DNA of 13,899 nt from Acidobacteriota bacterium (GTDB lineage: Bacteria > Acidobacteriota > Vicinamibacteria > Vicinamibacterales > UBA2999): the NCBI GenBank assembly GCA_947465275.1, contig CANIAI010000020.1, forward strand, positions 1 through 13,899, written 5' to 3'. The notes beneath the pieces are model-generated. The model was not told the DNA's origin. It saw nothing but the letters and a program-made list of their open reading frames with translations, and searched no databases. Below are positions 1 to 7,069 of this stretch, piece by piece; position 1 is the first letter of the stretch; the number at the start of each line of letters is the position of its first letter. A program made the position numbers and the translations under genes.

Positions 1-2170
1 AGACCTGGCGGCTGTTGACCACCACCCGGGCCGCCTCGTCGTAGAGGTCGTCCTTCTCGAATTCGATCCCCCCGGGGCCCGCCTTCTCTTCCTCGGCGGT
101 GATCGTCTCGTCGAACGTCGGCCGGCCCTGCTTGCGCAGGAAGCTCGCGAGCCGGGCGCTCTCCTGCTCCGAGATGTAGGGACCGTGCAGGCGGATCGCG
201 CGAGACGACGCCGGCGGCATGAAGAGCATGTCGCCCTTGCCGAGCAGCTGCTCGGCGCCGTTGCCGTCGAGAATCGTCCGCGAGTCGATCTTCGAGGCGA
301 CGCGGAACGAGATACGCGACGGCAGGTTCGCCTTGATGAGGCCGGTGATGACGTCCACTGAGGGGCGCTGCGTGGCGAGGATCAGGTGGATGCCGACGGC
401 GCGCGCCATCTGCGCGAGCCGCGCGATCGATTCCTCGACCTCGTTGCTCGCCACCATCATGAGGTCGGCGAGCTCGTCGATCACGACGACGATGAAGTGC
501 AGCGGCTTCGGGGCATCGGGCTCGTTCTTCGCCCCGCCTTCCTCGAGCGCCCGCCGGATGTTGCGGTTGTACTGCTCGATGTTGCGGACCCCTTCCGCGG
601 CGAGCGTCTTGTAGCGCTCTTCCATCTCACGGACGGCCCAGCGCAGCGCGTTGGCGGCCTTCTTCGGATCGACGACCACCGGCGTCAGCAGGTGCGGGAT
701 GTCCTCGTACATCCCGAGCTCCAGCCGCTTGGGGTCGATCATGATCATCTTCACGTCGTCCGGCGTGGCGCGATAGAGCAGGCTCGTGAGCATCGCGTTC
801 AGGCCGACCGACTTGCCGGTGCCCGTCGACCCGGCGATCAACAGGTGCGGCATCGTGGCGAGGTCGGTGACGTACGGCTCCCCGTGGATCGTCTTGCCCA
901 GGGCGAGCGTGAGCTTCGACGCCGACCGGGTATACGCATCCGATTCGAGCATCTCGCGCAGCGAGATGGCTTCCCGGTTCGGGTTGGGGATCTGGATGCC
1001 GACCGTCGACTTGCCGGGGATGCGGTCGATGAGCACCGACTCCGCTTCCATCGCGAGACAGAGGTCGTCGGAGAGGTTGGTGATCTTGCTGTACTTGACC
1101 CCGGCCTCGGGCTTGAACTCGAAGGTGGTCACGACAGGACCCGGGTGGATCTGCACCACCTGCCCCTCGACCGAGAACTCGCGGCACTTCTCCTCGAGCT
1201 GCCGCGCGAGATCCATCAGCTCGCGCTCGTCGATCTTCCGCTCGCCCTTCGGCGGGTCGAGCAGCGACGGCGGGGGCAGCGTGAACGTGCCCTGGCGCCG
1301 CGGTCCCGCCGCCTTGTAGTCCGGTTCGGGGAGCGGCAGCGGGGGAGCGATGGTCGGCGTGACGGGTACCCGGGCGGCCGGTCGGGGCGCGACCGCGACA
1401 GGGGCGGCCTTTGCGGCGGGCGCCGCCGTGTCGGCGGCGCCGGTCACGGCCGACGGGACGGCCTCGCCCTTCCGGGCGGCGGCCTTCGCCTCCTTCTTCG
1501 CGGCGGCTTCCTGTTCCTTGACCTTGCGCGCCTGCAGTTTCACGACCTCCTGCTGCCGGCGGCGCTTCTGCCGCTCGTCCCACCAGCCGCGCGCCTGTCC
1601 CTGCAGCCGCGCCCAGGTGTCACGGCCGCGCTCGGACGCCTGCTCGAACATGCGCCCGAACGAGAACTGCGTCGACAGGATCACCGACAGCATCGTCAGG
1701 GTGATGACGACGATCACCGAGCCGGTGCGATTCAGGTAGGCGGCCATCTCGGTGGCCAGCCACGACCCGACGTAGCCGCCGTAATGGAACGTCTTGCCGC
1801 TGGTCTCGGTGCTGCCGACGGTGAGACCCAGCAGCGTCGAGGTGCAGGCGATGAGCAGCAGCACGCCGGTGAGCTTGGTGTAGGCGGCGTCGAGTGCCTG
1901 GCACCAGAAGTAGTGCCAGCCGGCGACGCCGATCACGAAGGGCAGCAGGTATGCGGCGTAGCCGAACACCTGGAACGAGAGTTCGGCGATGAACGCACCG
2001 ACCTGCCCGACGAAGTTCTCGGGCGCGTGGCCCGTGCCCGTCGTGAAGAACCAGACCGGGTCGGTCGGTTCGTAGGACGCCAGCGCAATCAGCCAGATGA
2101 GGGCGATGGCGAAGAGCACCACGCCCACGAACTCGCTGAGCCGTCGCGAGAGGCTGGATCCACCTGCCAC
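1..2170 (-). CDS. ftsK: DNA translocase FtsK/SpoIIIE (C-terminus cut by window edge)
   Basis: Septum-anchored ATPase that pumps chromosomal DNA during division and helps resolve chromosome dimers. I translated the minus strand directly: 723 codons are present and the frame runs off base 1. Residues 14-33, about 66-85, 98-117 and 150-168 are hydrophobic, matching the family's membrane-anchored N-terminus. Residues about 185-300 form a linker, first basic and Lys/Ala-rich, then Pro/Ala-rich. The motor follows: Walker A GSTGTGKS at 447-454 (Lys453) and Walker B with Asp565-Glu566 in VVVIDELADLMM. The DNA-reading gamma domain would lie beyond the edge, so its presence cannot be judged. The start is GTG at 2170, one base after the rnj stop, with GGAG (bases 2178-2181) seven bases upstream; an in-frame TGA at 2183-2185 excludes a longer product. 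rnj next to ftsK is a common bacterial gene order. Confidence 0.96.
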   Translation of the reverse strand, partial: MAGGSSLSRRLSEFVGVVLFAIALIWLIALASYEPTDPVWFFTTGTGHAPENFVGQVGAFIAELSFQVFGYAAYLLPFVIGVAGWHYFWCQALDAAYTKLTGVLLLIACTSTLLGLTVGSTETSGKTFHYGGYVGSWLATEMAAYLNRTGSVIVVITLTMLSVILSTQFSFGRMFEQASERGRDTWARLQGQARGWWDERQKRRRQQEVVKLQARKVKEQEAAAKKEAKAAARKGEAVPSAVTGAADTAAPAAKAAPVAVAPRPAARVPVTPTIAPPLPLPEPDYKAAGPRRQGTFTLPPPSLLDPPKGERKIDERELMDLARQLEEKCREFSVEGQVVQIHPGPVVTTFEFKPEAGVKYSKITNLSDDLCLAMEAESVLIDRIPGKSTVGIQIPNPNREAISLREMLESDAYTRSASKLTLALGKTIHGEPYVTDLATMPHLLIAGSTGTGKSVGLNAMLTSLLYRATPDDVKMIMIDPKRLELGMYEDIPHLLTPVVVDPKKAANALRWAVREMEERYKTLAAEGVRNIEQYNRNIRRALEEGGAKNEPDAPKPLHFIVVVIDELADLMMVASNEVEESIARLAQMARAVGIHLILATQRPSVDVITGLIKANLPSRISFRVASKIDSRTILDGNGAEQLLGKGDMLFMPPASSRAIRLHGPYISEQESARLASFLRKQGRPTFDETITAEEEKAGPGGIEFEKDDLYDEAARVVVNSRQV

Positions 2171-2171
2171 G

Positions 2172-3866
2172 CTAGATCTCCATCAGTACCGGGAGGACGA
2201 GCGGCCGCCGTCCCGTACGCTTCTTGAAGAAGCGCCGCAGTTCCCCGCGGAGCTTCTCGGTCATGAGTCCCTGGTCGGTGCGTTCCTCGACGCCCGTGCT
2301 CTCGATGCACGCGGCGATTGCCCGGGCCGCGTCGTCGAACAGGGCGTCGGGGTTCTCCTCCCCGACCACGAAGCCGCGCGACACCACCTCGGGCGTCCCG
2401 ATGAGGTCGCCCGTCCGGCCGATCGCGACCATGGCCACGACGATGCCGTCGCCGGCCAGGTGGCGCCGGTCGCGCAGCACGTCATCGCCGACCTCGCCCA
2501 CGCGGGTCGTGTCGATGAGGATGCGTCCGGTGGGCGCCTTCTCGCCGATGCGCGCCCCGCGCGCATCGAACTGGATCGTGTCGCCGTCCTGCGCGAGCAG
2601 CACCTGCACGCGTGGGGCATGCCCCTTCATGACGCGCTCGGCGAGCCGCGCGTGCTGCGCGAGCTGCCGGTATTCGCCGTGCACGGGCACGAAGTAGCGG
2701 GGCCGCACCAGCGAGATCAGCAGCTTCAGCTCCTCGGCGCTGCCGTGCCCCGAGACGTGAATCTTCTTCATCGAGTTGGTGATGACGTCGGCGCCCCGGC
2801 GGGCGATGTGGCTCATCGTGCGGGCCACCGCCTTCTCGTTGCCGGGAATCGCGCGCGCCGACAGCACGACGGTGTCGTCGGGCGAGAGCTTCACGTACCG
2901 GTGGTCGTCGATGGCGATGCGCGGCAGCGCGGCCTGCGGCTCTCCCTGCGACCCGGTCGTGATGCAGAGCACGTCCTGCGCCGCGTAGTTGGCGATGTCG
3001 CTGTCGCGAATCTGCATCCCGCCGGGCACGCGCAGGTAGCCGAGCCGCTGCGCGATCTCGGTGTTCTGGACGATGCTGCGGCCGACGAACGCGACCTTCC
3101 GCTCGAACTGCGCCGCAAGGTCGACGAGCACCTGCATCCGGTAGATGCTGGAGGAGAAGGTGGCGACGACCAGCTTGCCCTCCGTGCTCGTGAAGACCTC
3201 CTCGAAGCCATCGATCACGTCGATCTCGGACCCGGTGAAGCCGGGACGGTCGACGTTGGTGCTGTCGCCGAAGAGCGCCAGCACGCCCTGCGTGCCGAGT
3301 TCCGCGAACCGGTGCAGGTCGAAGTGCTCGCCATCGAGCGGCGTCTGGTCGATCTTGAAGTCGCCCGTGTGGATGACCACGCCGACCGGCGTCGTGATGG
3401 CCAGCGCGACGCAGTCGGGCATGCTGTGCGTCACGCGGATGAACTCGATCGTGAACGGGCCGACCGTGACGCGGTCACGCGGCTTCACGACATGCAGGCG
3501 GTCGCCCGGGTTGACACCGTGCTCGGCCAGCTTCGGTTCGATCAGCGCCAGCGTCATGCCGGTGCCGTAGACCGGCCCGTCGAACAGCGGGAGCACGTGC
3601 GGCATCGCGCCGATGTGGTCTTCGTGCCCGTGCGTCAGCACCACCGCCTTGAGCTGCGCGCGGCGCGACTCCAGGTAGGTGAGGTCGGGGATGATCAGGT
3701 CGACGCCGAGCTGGTCCGGATCCGGGAACATGACGCCGGCATCGATCACGATGGTCGTGTCCTCCCAGGACATCGCCATCATGTTCATGCCGAATTCGCC
3801 GAGCCCACCGAGTGGGACGACCTCGAGGGTGGCCGGCGTGCGCGCCGACGCGAGCGATTGGTTCAT
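2172..3866 (-). CDS. rnj: Ribonuclease J (metallo-beta-lactamase / beta-CASP RNase)
   Basis: Dual endo- and 5'-3' exoribonuclease for mRNA decay and rRNA/RNA maturation. The 564-residue product has the family length. The metallo-beta-lactamase fold begins with PLGGLGEFGMNM (residues 18-29). The metal site is HGHEDH at 79-84, with His147 and Asp169 (HTGDFK) as further ligands. The beta-CASP region contains ATFSSSIYRMQ near 235-245, SGHGS at 372-376 and PVHGEYR around His396. The C-terminal small domain ends RRPLVLPVLMEI. I chose ATG at 3866 because the family core starts about 17 residues later; a GTG at 3941 would add a Pro-rich, unconserved 25-residue extension. Neither start has a clear Shine-Dalgarno, which is odd beside the well-equipped neighbours. 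The gene is followed after one base by ftsK and preceded by a 164-base spacer with a promoter-like element. Confidence 0.96.
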   Translation of the reverse strand: MNQSLASARTPATLEVVPLGGLGEFGMNMMAMSWEDTTIVIDAGVMFPDPDQLGVDLIIPDLTYLESRRAQLKAVVLTHGHEDHIGAMPHVLPLFDGPVYGTGMTLALIEPKLAEHGVNPGDRLHVVKPRDRVTVGPFTIEFIRVTHSMPDCVALAITTPVGVVIHTGDFKIDQTPLDGEHFDLHRFAELGTQGVLALFGDSTNVDRPGFTGSEIDVIDGFEEVFTSTEGKLVVATFSSSIYRMQVLVDLAAQFERKVAFVGRSIVQNTEIAQRLGYLRVPGGMQIRDSDIANYAAQDVLCITTGSQGEPQAALPRIAIDDHRYVKLSPDDTVVLSARAIPGNEKAVARTMSHIARRGADVITNSMKKIHVSGHGSAEELKLLISLVRPRYFVPVHGEYRQLAQHARLAERVMKGHAPRVQVLLAQDGDTIQFDARGARIGEKAPTGRILIDTTRVGEVGDDVLRDRRHLAGDGIVVAMVAIGRTGDLIGTPEVVSRGFVVGEENPDALFDDAARAIAACIESTGVEERTDQGLMTEKLRGELRRFFKKRTGRRPLVLPVLMEI

Positions 3867-4029
3867 TAAGGGCCCAGGGACGAGCAGCGTGTACGGGGGT
3901 CGCGCGGGATGCGGCGACCCGCAGGGTCTCACAGAGTCCACGGCCGACGCCCCGGGCGGGGAGCGGCGTGGGAGATCAGGTCGCTGGGACGGCCTGAAAA
4001 CCGGGCAGGATCAACGACTTCCGACCGAA
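3867..4029 (-). other. Non-coding spacer, probable rnj 5' leader
   Basis: Between the ksgA stop and the chosen rnj ATG. If the promoter-like element at the ksgA stop is real, transcription starts near 4023 and gives rnj a leader of about 155 nucleotides. It is GC-rich with short inverted repeats: a perfect 5-bp stem with a 3-base loop at 3916-3928 (gaccc/gca/gggtc on the plus strand), which competes with a GCGGG...CCCGC pairing across part of the same segment. No T-run terminator and no recognised riboswitch is visible. No convincing small ORF was found. Confidence 0.4.
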
Positions 4030-4038
4030 ATCATAGCA
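4030..4038 (-). promoter_or_regulatory. Candidate extended -10 promoter for rnj-ftsK
   Basis: On the minus strand the sequence TGC-TATGAT spans the ksgA stop codon. TATGAT matches the sigma-70 -10 consensus at five of six positions and has the upstream TG of an extended -10. No good -35 hexamer is visible at 16-18 bases; TTCGCG at 4055-4060 is too distant at 19 bases. It would let rnj-ftsK be transcribed apart from the lexA operon. This is a pattern match only. Confidence 0.45.
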
Positions 4039-4861
4039 CAGCGCGCGAGAGCGCCGCGAACTCGGCGACGGTGAGGACCTCGGGTCGACGGCTCCCGTCG
4101 ATCCCGCTCGCACGGAGGAGGTCGCCCGCGTCACGGCCGAGTTGGTGCGCCACCGGTTTCAGCGCGTTCGCGAGCGTCTTGCGCCGCTGCAGGAAGACGC
4201 CGCGGACGATGCGCTCGAACGTCGCGGGGTTCCCGGGGTCGGCCACCGGCGGGCGGAACCGCAGGCGGACGACGGCCGACGACACCTTCGGGGGCGGGCG
4301 GAAGGCGCCGGGCGGCAGGCTCAGCAGGCGGTCGACCTCGGCCACGAGCTGGGTCTGCACGGCGAGCACCCCGTACTCGCCCGAGCCGGGGGAGGCGACG
4401 AGCCGATCGGCCACCTCCTTCTGCAGCATCAGCGTGGCGTCGGCGATCAGGCTGCCGCCCTGCGCCGCGCCCAGCAGGCGGAACAGGATCGGCGACGAGA
4501 CGTTGTACGGCAGGTTGCCGGCAACGCGCACCGGCCGTCGCTCGGTCGCGAGCAGCGCGGCCAGGTCGAGGTCGAGCACGTCGCCCTCGACCACGTGCAC
4601 GTTCGGCGGCATCAGGCCCGGCAGTTCCGCGGCGAGGATGCGATCGATCTCGACGGCGACGACGCGGCCGGCCCGTTCGGCGAGCGGGCGGGTCAGCGCG
4701 CCGCGCCCGGCCCCGATCTCGAGGATCGTGTCGTCGGGGCGCACCTCCATCCGGTCGACCATTCGCGCGACCCAGGCCGGTTCGAGGAAATGCTGGCCGA
4801 ACCGCTTGCGCGCCTTGGGGAAGAGGCGACCGGTGTCGCCGATTTCAGGACGTTTCACCAC
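4031..4861 (-). CDS. ksgA: 16S rRNA (adenine-N6,N6)-dimethyltransferase KsgA/RsmA
   Basis: SAM-dependent enzyme that dimethylates two adjacent adenines in the 3'-terminal helix of 16S rRNA (A1518/A1519 in E. coli) late in 30S assembly. The 276-residue product carries the family signature at the N-terminus (RKRFGQHFL, residues 18-26), the SAM-binding loop EIGAGRGALT (48-57), acidic motif VEIDR (70-74) and the catalytic NLPY at 116-119. The C-terminal helical domain contains the typical FLQRRKTLANAL. The start is GTG at 4861 with GAGGAG (bases 4872-4877) ten bases upstream; a second GTG follows at once at 4858 and would drop one residue. The reading frame overlaps the end of the upstream protease gene by 17 bases, so translation is probably coupled. 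Nothing is missing compared with the family. Confidence 0.97.
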   Translation of the reverse strand: MVKRPEIGDTGRLFPKARKRFGQHFLEPAWVARMVDRMEVRPDDTILEIGAGRGALTRPLAERAGRVVAVEIDRILAAELPGLMPPNVHVVEGDVLDLDLAALLATERRPVRVAGNLPYNVSSPILFRLLGAAQGGSLIADATLMLQKEVADRLVASPGSGEYGVLAVQTQLVAEVDRLLSLPPGAFRPPPKVSSAVVRLRFRPPVADPGNPATFERIVRGVFLQRRKTLANALKPVAHQLGRDAGDLLRASGIDGSRRPEVLTVAEFAALSRAVL

Positions 4862-5234
4862 GCCAGTAACGCTCCTCGATGGACTCGATCTCCGCTTCGC
4901 TCAGGCCGAAGTAGTGGCCGACTTCGTGGATGAGCGTCTCGCCGATCGTGGCGACCATCTCGTCCTCGTCCTCGCAGTCGTCCTCGATCGGGTGCTGATA
5001 AATGGTGATCTGGTCGGGCAGGTTGTTGCCGTGGTCCCAGGTGCGCTCCGGGAGCGGGGTCCCCTGGTAGAGACCATACAGCGTGTCAGGCGGGTCGATC
5101 TCCATCTCGGCCAGCAGCGCGGGGGAGGGAGCGTCTTCCACGACGAGCGCCAGGTTGGCCATGCGGTCGCGGAACTCCCGCGGGATCAGCGTGACCGCCT
5201 CGGCCACCAGTCGCTCGAACGCGGCGCGCGTCAT
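4845..5234 (-). CDS. Small zincin-like metallopeptidase (PF06262-type)
   Basis: Protein of 129 residues with the single-domain layout of the bacterial zincin-like family formerly called DUF1025. Its biological substrate is not established. The zinc motif HEVGHYFG lies at 103-110 (His103, Glu104, His107, Gly110), followed by LSEAEI. Other family hallmarks are TLYGLYQGTPL (51-61) and the DQITIYQHPI stretch (74-83), followed by an acidic run (84-92). The position where an aspartate third ligand is expected, ten residues after the first His, is Glu113. There is no signal peptide, so it is probably cytoplasmic. The ATG overlaps the nth stop in an ATGA junction and the 3' end overlaps ksgA by 17 bases, placing it firmly inside the operon. 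Family assignment is strong; function is unknown. Confidence 0.9.
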   Translation of the reverse strand: MTRAAFERLVAEAVTLIPREFRDRMANLALVVEDAPSPALLAEMEIDPPDTLYGLYQGTPLPERTWDHGNNLPDQITIYQHPIEDDCEDEDEMVATIGETLIHEVGHYFGLSEAEIESIEERYWRGETS

Positions 5235-5950
5235 GACGGGCGCTTGCGTGCGGAGGCGCGCGGCGTGGCCGGCTTCGTCGTGGCCGGCCTCGGCCTGGCG
5301 GCCTGGGTCGCCCGCGTCTCACCCAGCTGCGCGAAGTAGTCGCAGTCGCTGCGCACCGCGCAGCGATCGCAGAGCGGCTTCGGCTTGCAGACGCGTCGCC
5401 CGTGCAGGATCTGGACGTCGGACGCGAGTGTCCACTGCGCGGGCGGCAGCAGGCCGCAGAGCTGTGCCTCGACCGACTCGGGGTCGTCGCCCTGAGCGAG
5501 GCCGATGCGGTTCGCGACCCGCAGCACGTGCCGGTCGACCGGCAGCCCGGGGACGCCGAGCGCATGCCCGAGCACGACATTGGCCGTCTTGCGGCCGACG
5601 CCTGGCAGGGCGGTGAGCTTCGCCATGTCGGCCGGCACGTCGCCGCCGTGCTCGGCCACCAGGATCGTCGCCATGCCGATCAGCGCCTTCGACTTCTGCC
5701 GGAAGAAGCCGGTCGTCAGGACGAGCGGCTCGAGTTCCTCGGGTGTCGCCTTCGCCATCGCGCGTGCGTCGGGATAGCGCTCGAACAGGGCGGGCGTCAC
5801 GAGGTTCACCCGTGCGTCGGTCGACTGCGCGGACAGGATCGTCGCCGCCAGCAGCTCGAACGCGTTCCGATAGTGGAGCTCGGTGTCCGCGTTCGGATGC
5901 TGACGGGCGAGCGCCTCGATGATGCGGCGCGTGATGGCGGATGACTTCAC
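5231..5950 (-). CDS. nth: Endonuclease III (DNA glycosylase/AP lyase)
   Basis: Base-excision-repair enzyme removing oxidised pyrimidines and cutting the abasic site. The 239-residue protein shows the helix-hairpin-helix LPGVGRKTANVV (115-126) with catalytic Lys121, and catalytic Asp139 in VDRHVLRVANR. Four cysteines (188, 194, 197, 203) form the iron-sulfur loop, spaced C-X5-C-X2-C-X5-C, one residue shorter at the first gap than the E. coli C-X6-C-X2-C-X5-C. After residue 210 there is a tail of about 30 residues rich in Ala, Pro, Thr, Arg and Lys, probably disordered and DNA-attracting; E. coli Nth (211 residues) lacks it. The GTG start at 5950 has no good Shine-Dalgarno, and lies 27 bases after the DUF3467 stop. 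The stop overlaps the protease ATG. Placement downstream of lexA suggests co-expression with the SOS regulator. Confidence 0.96.
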   Translation of the reverse strand: MKSSAITRRIIEALARQHPNADTELHYRNAFELLAATILSAQSTDARVNLVTPALFERYPDARAMAKATPEELEPLVLTTGFFRQKSKALIGMATILVAEHGGDVPADMAKLTALPGVGRKTANVVLGHALGVPGLPVDRHVLRVANRIGLAQGDDPESVEAQLCGLLPPAQWTLASDVQILHGRRVCKPKPLCDRCAVRSDCDYFAQLGETRATQAARPRPATTKPATPRASARKRPS

Positions 5951-5977
5951 GGCGGTGCGGTGCGGTGGCGACCGGCG

Positions 5978-6307
5978 TCAGTGCACCGGCTTGCGGCCGG
6001 GGCCCCCGGGGTTGTACGGCTCGGGGAAGACCCGCATGTGTTCCTGCAGCGCCTGCACCAGCGTCGGCACGAGCTGCGTCGGCACGACGAGGCGGCTCCG
6101 GATCGGCGCGCGTACGACATGGTGCGCCTCGGCCTCGCGGACTTCGGCTTCCGAGAGCGGCATCACCTCGCAGAAAGTGAGCGTCACGTCGAACGGCGTG
6201 TGCGAGATGGAGCAGAAGTTCGCGTACGTCCGCTCGTGACCCGGCTGTTCGTCGGGCACGATGGTGAAGTTGATCGGCTTGGGATCGCCCTGCTGCTGGT
6301 CGGCCAT
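5978..6307 (-). CDS. DUF3467 family protein
   Basis: Conserved protein of unknown function, 109 residues from ATG at 6307. The core YANFCSISHTPFDVTLTF (residues 28-45) is the recognisable DUF3467 signature (YANF...HTPFDFTLDF pattern). The C-terminal half has RSRLVVPTQLVPTLVQALQEHM, the family's usual helix, then a short Pro/Gly-rich tail. No signal peptide, membrane segment or catalytic motif is visible. The frame can be read two codons further up from a TTG at 6313, but that TTG overlaps the lexA stop, and the ATG two bases after the stop is more natural. No clear Shine-Dalgarno is present, so it may rely on coupling to lexA translation. Its position between lexA and nth hints at a role tied to DNA maintenance, but that is only context. 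Confidence 0.88.
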   Translation of the reverse strand: MADQQQGDPKPINFTIVPDEQPGHERTYANFCSISHTPFDVTLTFCEVMPLSEAEVREAEAHHVVRAPIRSRLVVPTQLVPTLVQALQEHMRVFPEPYNPGGPGRKPVH

Positions 6308-6309
6308 GG

Positions 6310-6915
6310 TCAATACTTTCGCATGACACCGACCACGACGCCCTGCACGGCGACCTGGTCGGGGTCGAACATCAACGGCTGCATGGTCGGGTTGGCCGGC
6401 TGCAGGCGCACCTTGCCGTTCTCGCGATAGAACTTCTTCAGCGTCACGTCGAGCCCGCCCACCAGCGCGATCACCATCTCGCCGTTGTCGGCGGTGCGCC
6501 GGTCCTCGACGATCACGAAGTCGCCATCGCGAATCTGCTCGTCGATCATCGAGTTGCCCTTCACGCGCAGCACATAGCTGTCGCGCTTGCCGGCGAGGGT
6601 TTCGGGCACCGAGATCGTCTCGGAGCCAGCGACCGCCTCGATCGGCGAACCGGCCGCCACGTACCCCAGCAGCGGCAGGTCGAGGGCCCGGACGCTGGCC
6701 CGCGACGGGACGAGCTCGACCGAGCGGCTCCGATTCCAGGCCCGCCGGATGAACCCCTTCTCCTGCAGGTTGCTGAGGTGCTTGTGCACCGTCGCCAGCG
6801 ACGAGAGGCTGAACCGGCGCCCGATCTCCTCGAGGCTCGGGGCGTACCCGTGCTGCTGGATGAAGTCGTTGAGGTAGTCGAGGATTTCGCGTTGACGCTT
6901 GGTGAGCGGAAGCAC
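6310..6915 (-). CDS. lexA: LexA repressor (SOS regulator, self-cleaving S24 peptidase)
   Basis: Repressor of DNA-damage genes that cuts itself when RecA is activated. From the chosen GTG at 6915 the product is 201 residues, the usual LexA length. The N-terminal winged helix (LTKRQREILDYLNDFI through residue about 68) includes YAPSLEEIGRRFSLSSLATVHKHLSNL. The self-cleavage bond is Ala88-Gly89 in YVAAGSPIEA; the catalytic pair is Ser122 (GNSMID) and Lys160 (VTLKKF). The frame stays open to 6996, but GGAGG at 6921-6925 sits five bases before the GTG and the family begins at this point, so the shorter form is preferred. It heads a minus-strand operon with the DUF3467 gene, nth, the zincin gene and ksgA. 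Autorepression is expected from the family; a candidate promoter lies at 7021-7049, but I could not identify a known SOS-box type. Confidence 0.97.
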   Translation of the reverse strand: MLPLTKRQREILDYLNDFIQQHGYAPSLEEIGRRFSLSSLATVHKHLSNLQEKGFIRRAWNRSRSVELVPSRASVRALDLPLLGYVAAGSPIEAVAGSETISVPETLAGKRDSYVLRVKGNSMIDEQIRDGDFVIVEDRRTADNGEMVIALVGGLDVTLKKFYRENGKVRLQPANPTMQPLMFDPDQVAVQGVVVGVMRKY

Positions 6916-7020
6916 GGGGCCCTCCGGCAAAGGGGCTGCAACCTCCGCACGCGAACCATTCAACGGCGCCAGGAGTCCTGACGCCGGCGGCCGCACGAAC
7001 CGAGTGGCAGAGGTGAGCGC

Positions 7021-7049
7021 ATGTTACGCGAATGAAAGGCGAAGATCAA
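7021..7049 (-). promoter_or_regulatory. Candidate sigma-70 promoter for lexA operon
   Basis: On the minus strand TTGATC (7044-7049, four of six to TTGACA) and TAACAT (7021-7026, four of six to TATAAT) are separated by exactly 17 bases. Transcription would start near 7013 and give lexA a leader of about 100 nucleotides. It stands out in an otherwise GC-rich region; no experimental support is available. Confidence 0.5.
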
Positions 7050-7060
7050 ACGGCTTCTGG

Positions 7061-7069
7061 TGCTACACT
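7061..7069 (+). promoter_or_regulatory. Candidate extended -10 promoter for secreted protein-recG genes
   Basis: TGC-TACACT on the plus strand is an extended -10 element (hexamer 7064-7069, four of six to TATAAT), about 32 bases before the ATG at 7101. No good -35 is visible at the expected distance, where the sequence is shared with the opposing lexA -35. The two promoters therefore lie back to back and could be controlled together. Confidence 0.4.

Noticed and set aside
386..2227. 613-codon open frame on the plus strand opposite ftsK
   Set aside because: Composition is Arg/His/Asp/Leu-rich with no recognisable domain; it mirrors the real FtsK frame, as expected from GC-biased third positions.
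2097..3869. 590-codon open frame on the plus strand opposite rnj
   Set aside because: Antisense shadow of RNase J, which has all catalytic motifs on the minus strand.
3867..3941. Longer RNase J start at GTG 3941
   Set aside because: Adds an unconserved Pro-rich stretch before the family core and has no better ribosome-binding site.
6916..6996. Longer LexA start at 6996
   Set aside because: The GTG at 6915 has a strong GGAGG and yields the canonical 201-residue protein; the extra 27 residues are not LexA-like.
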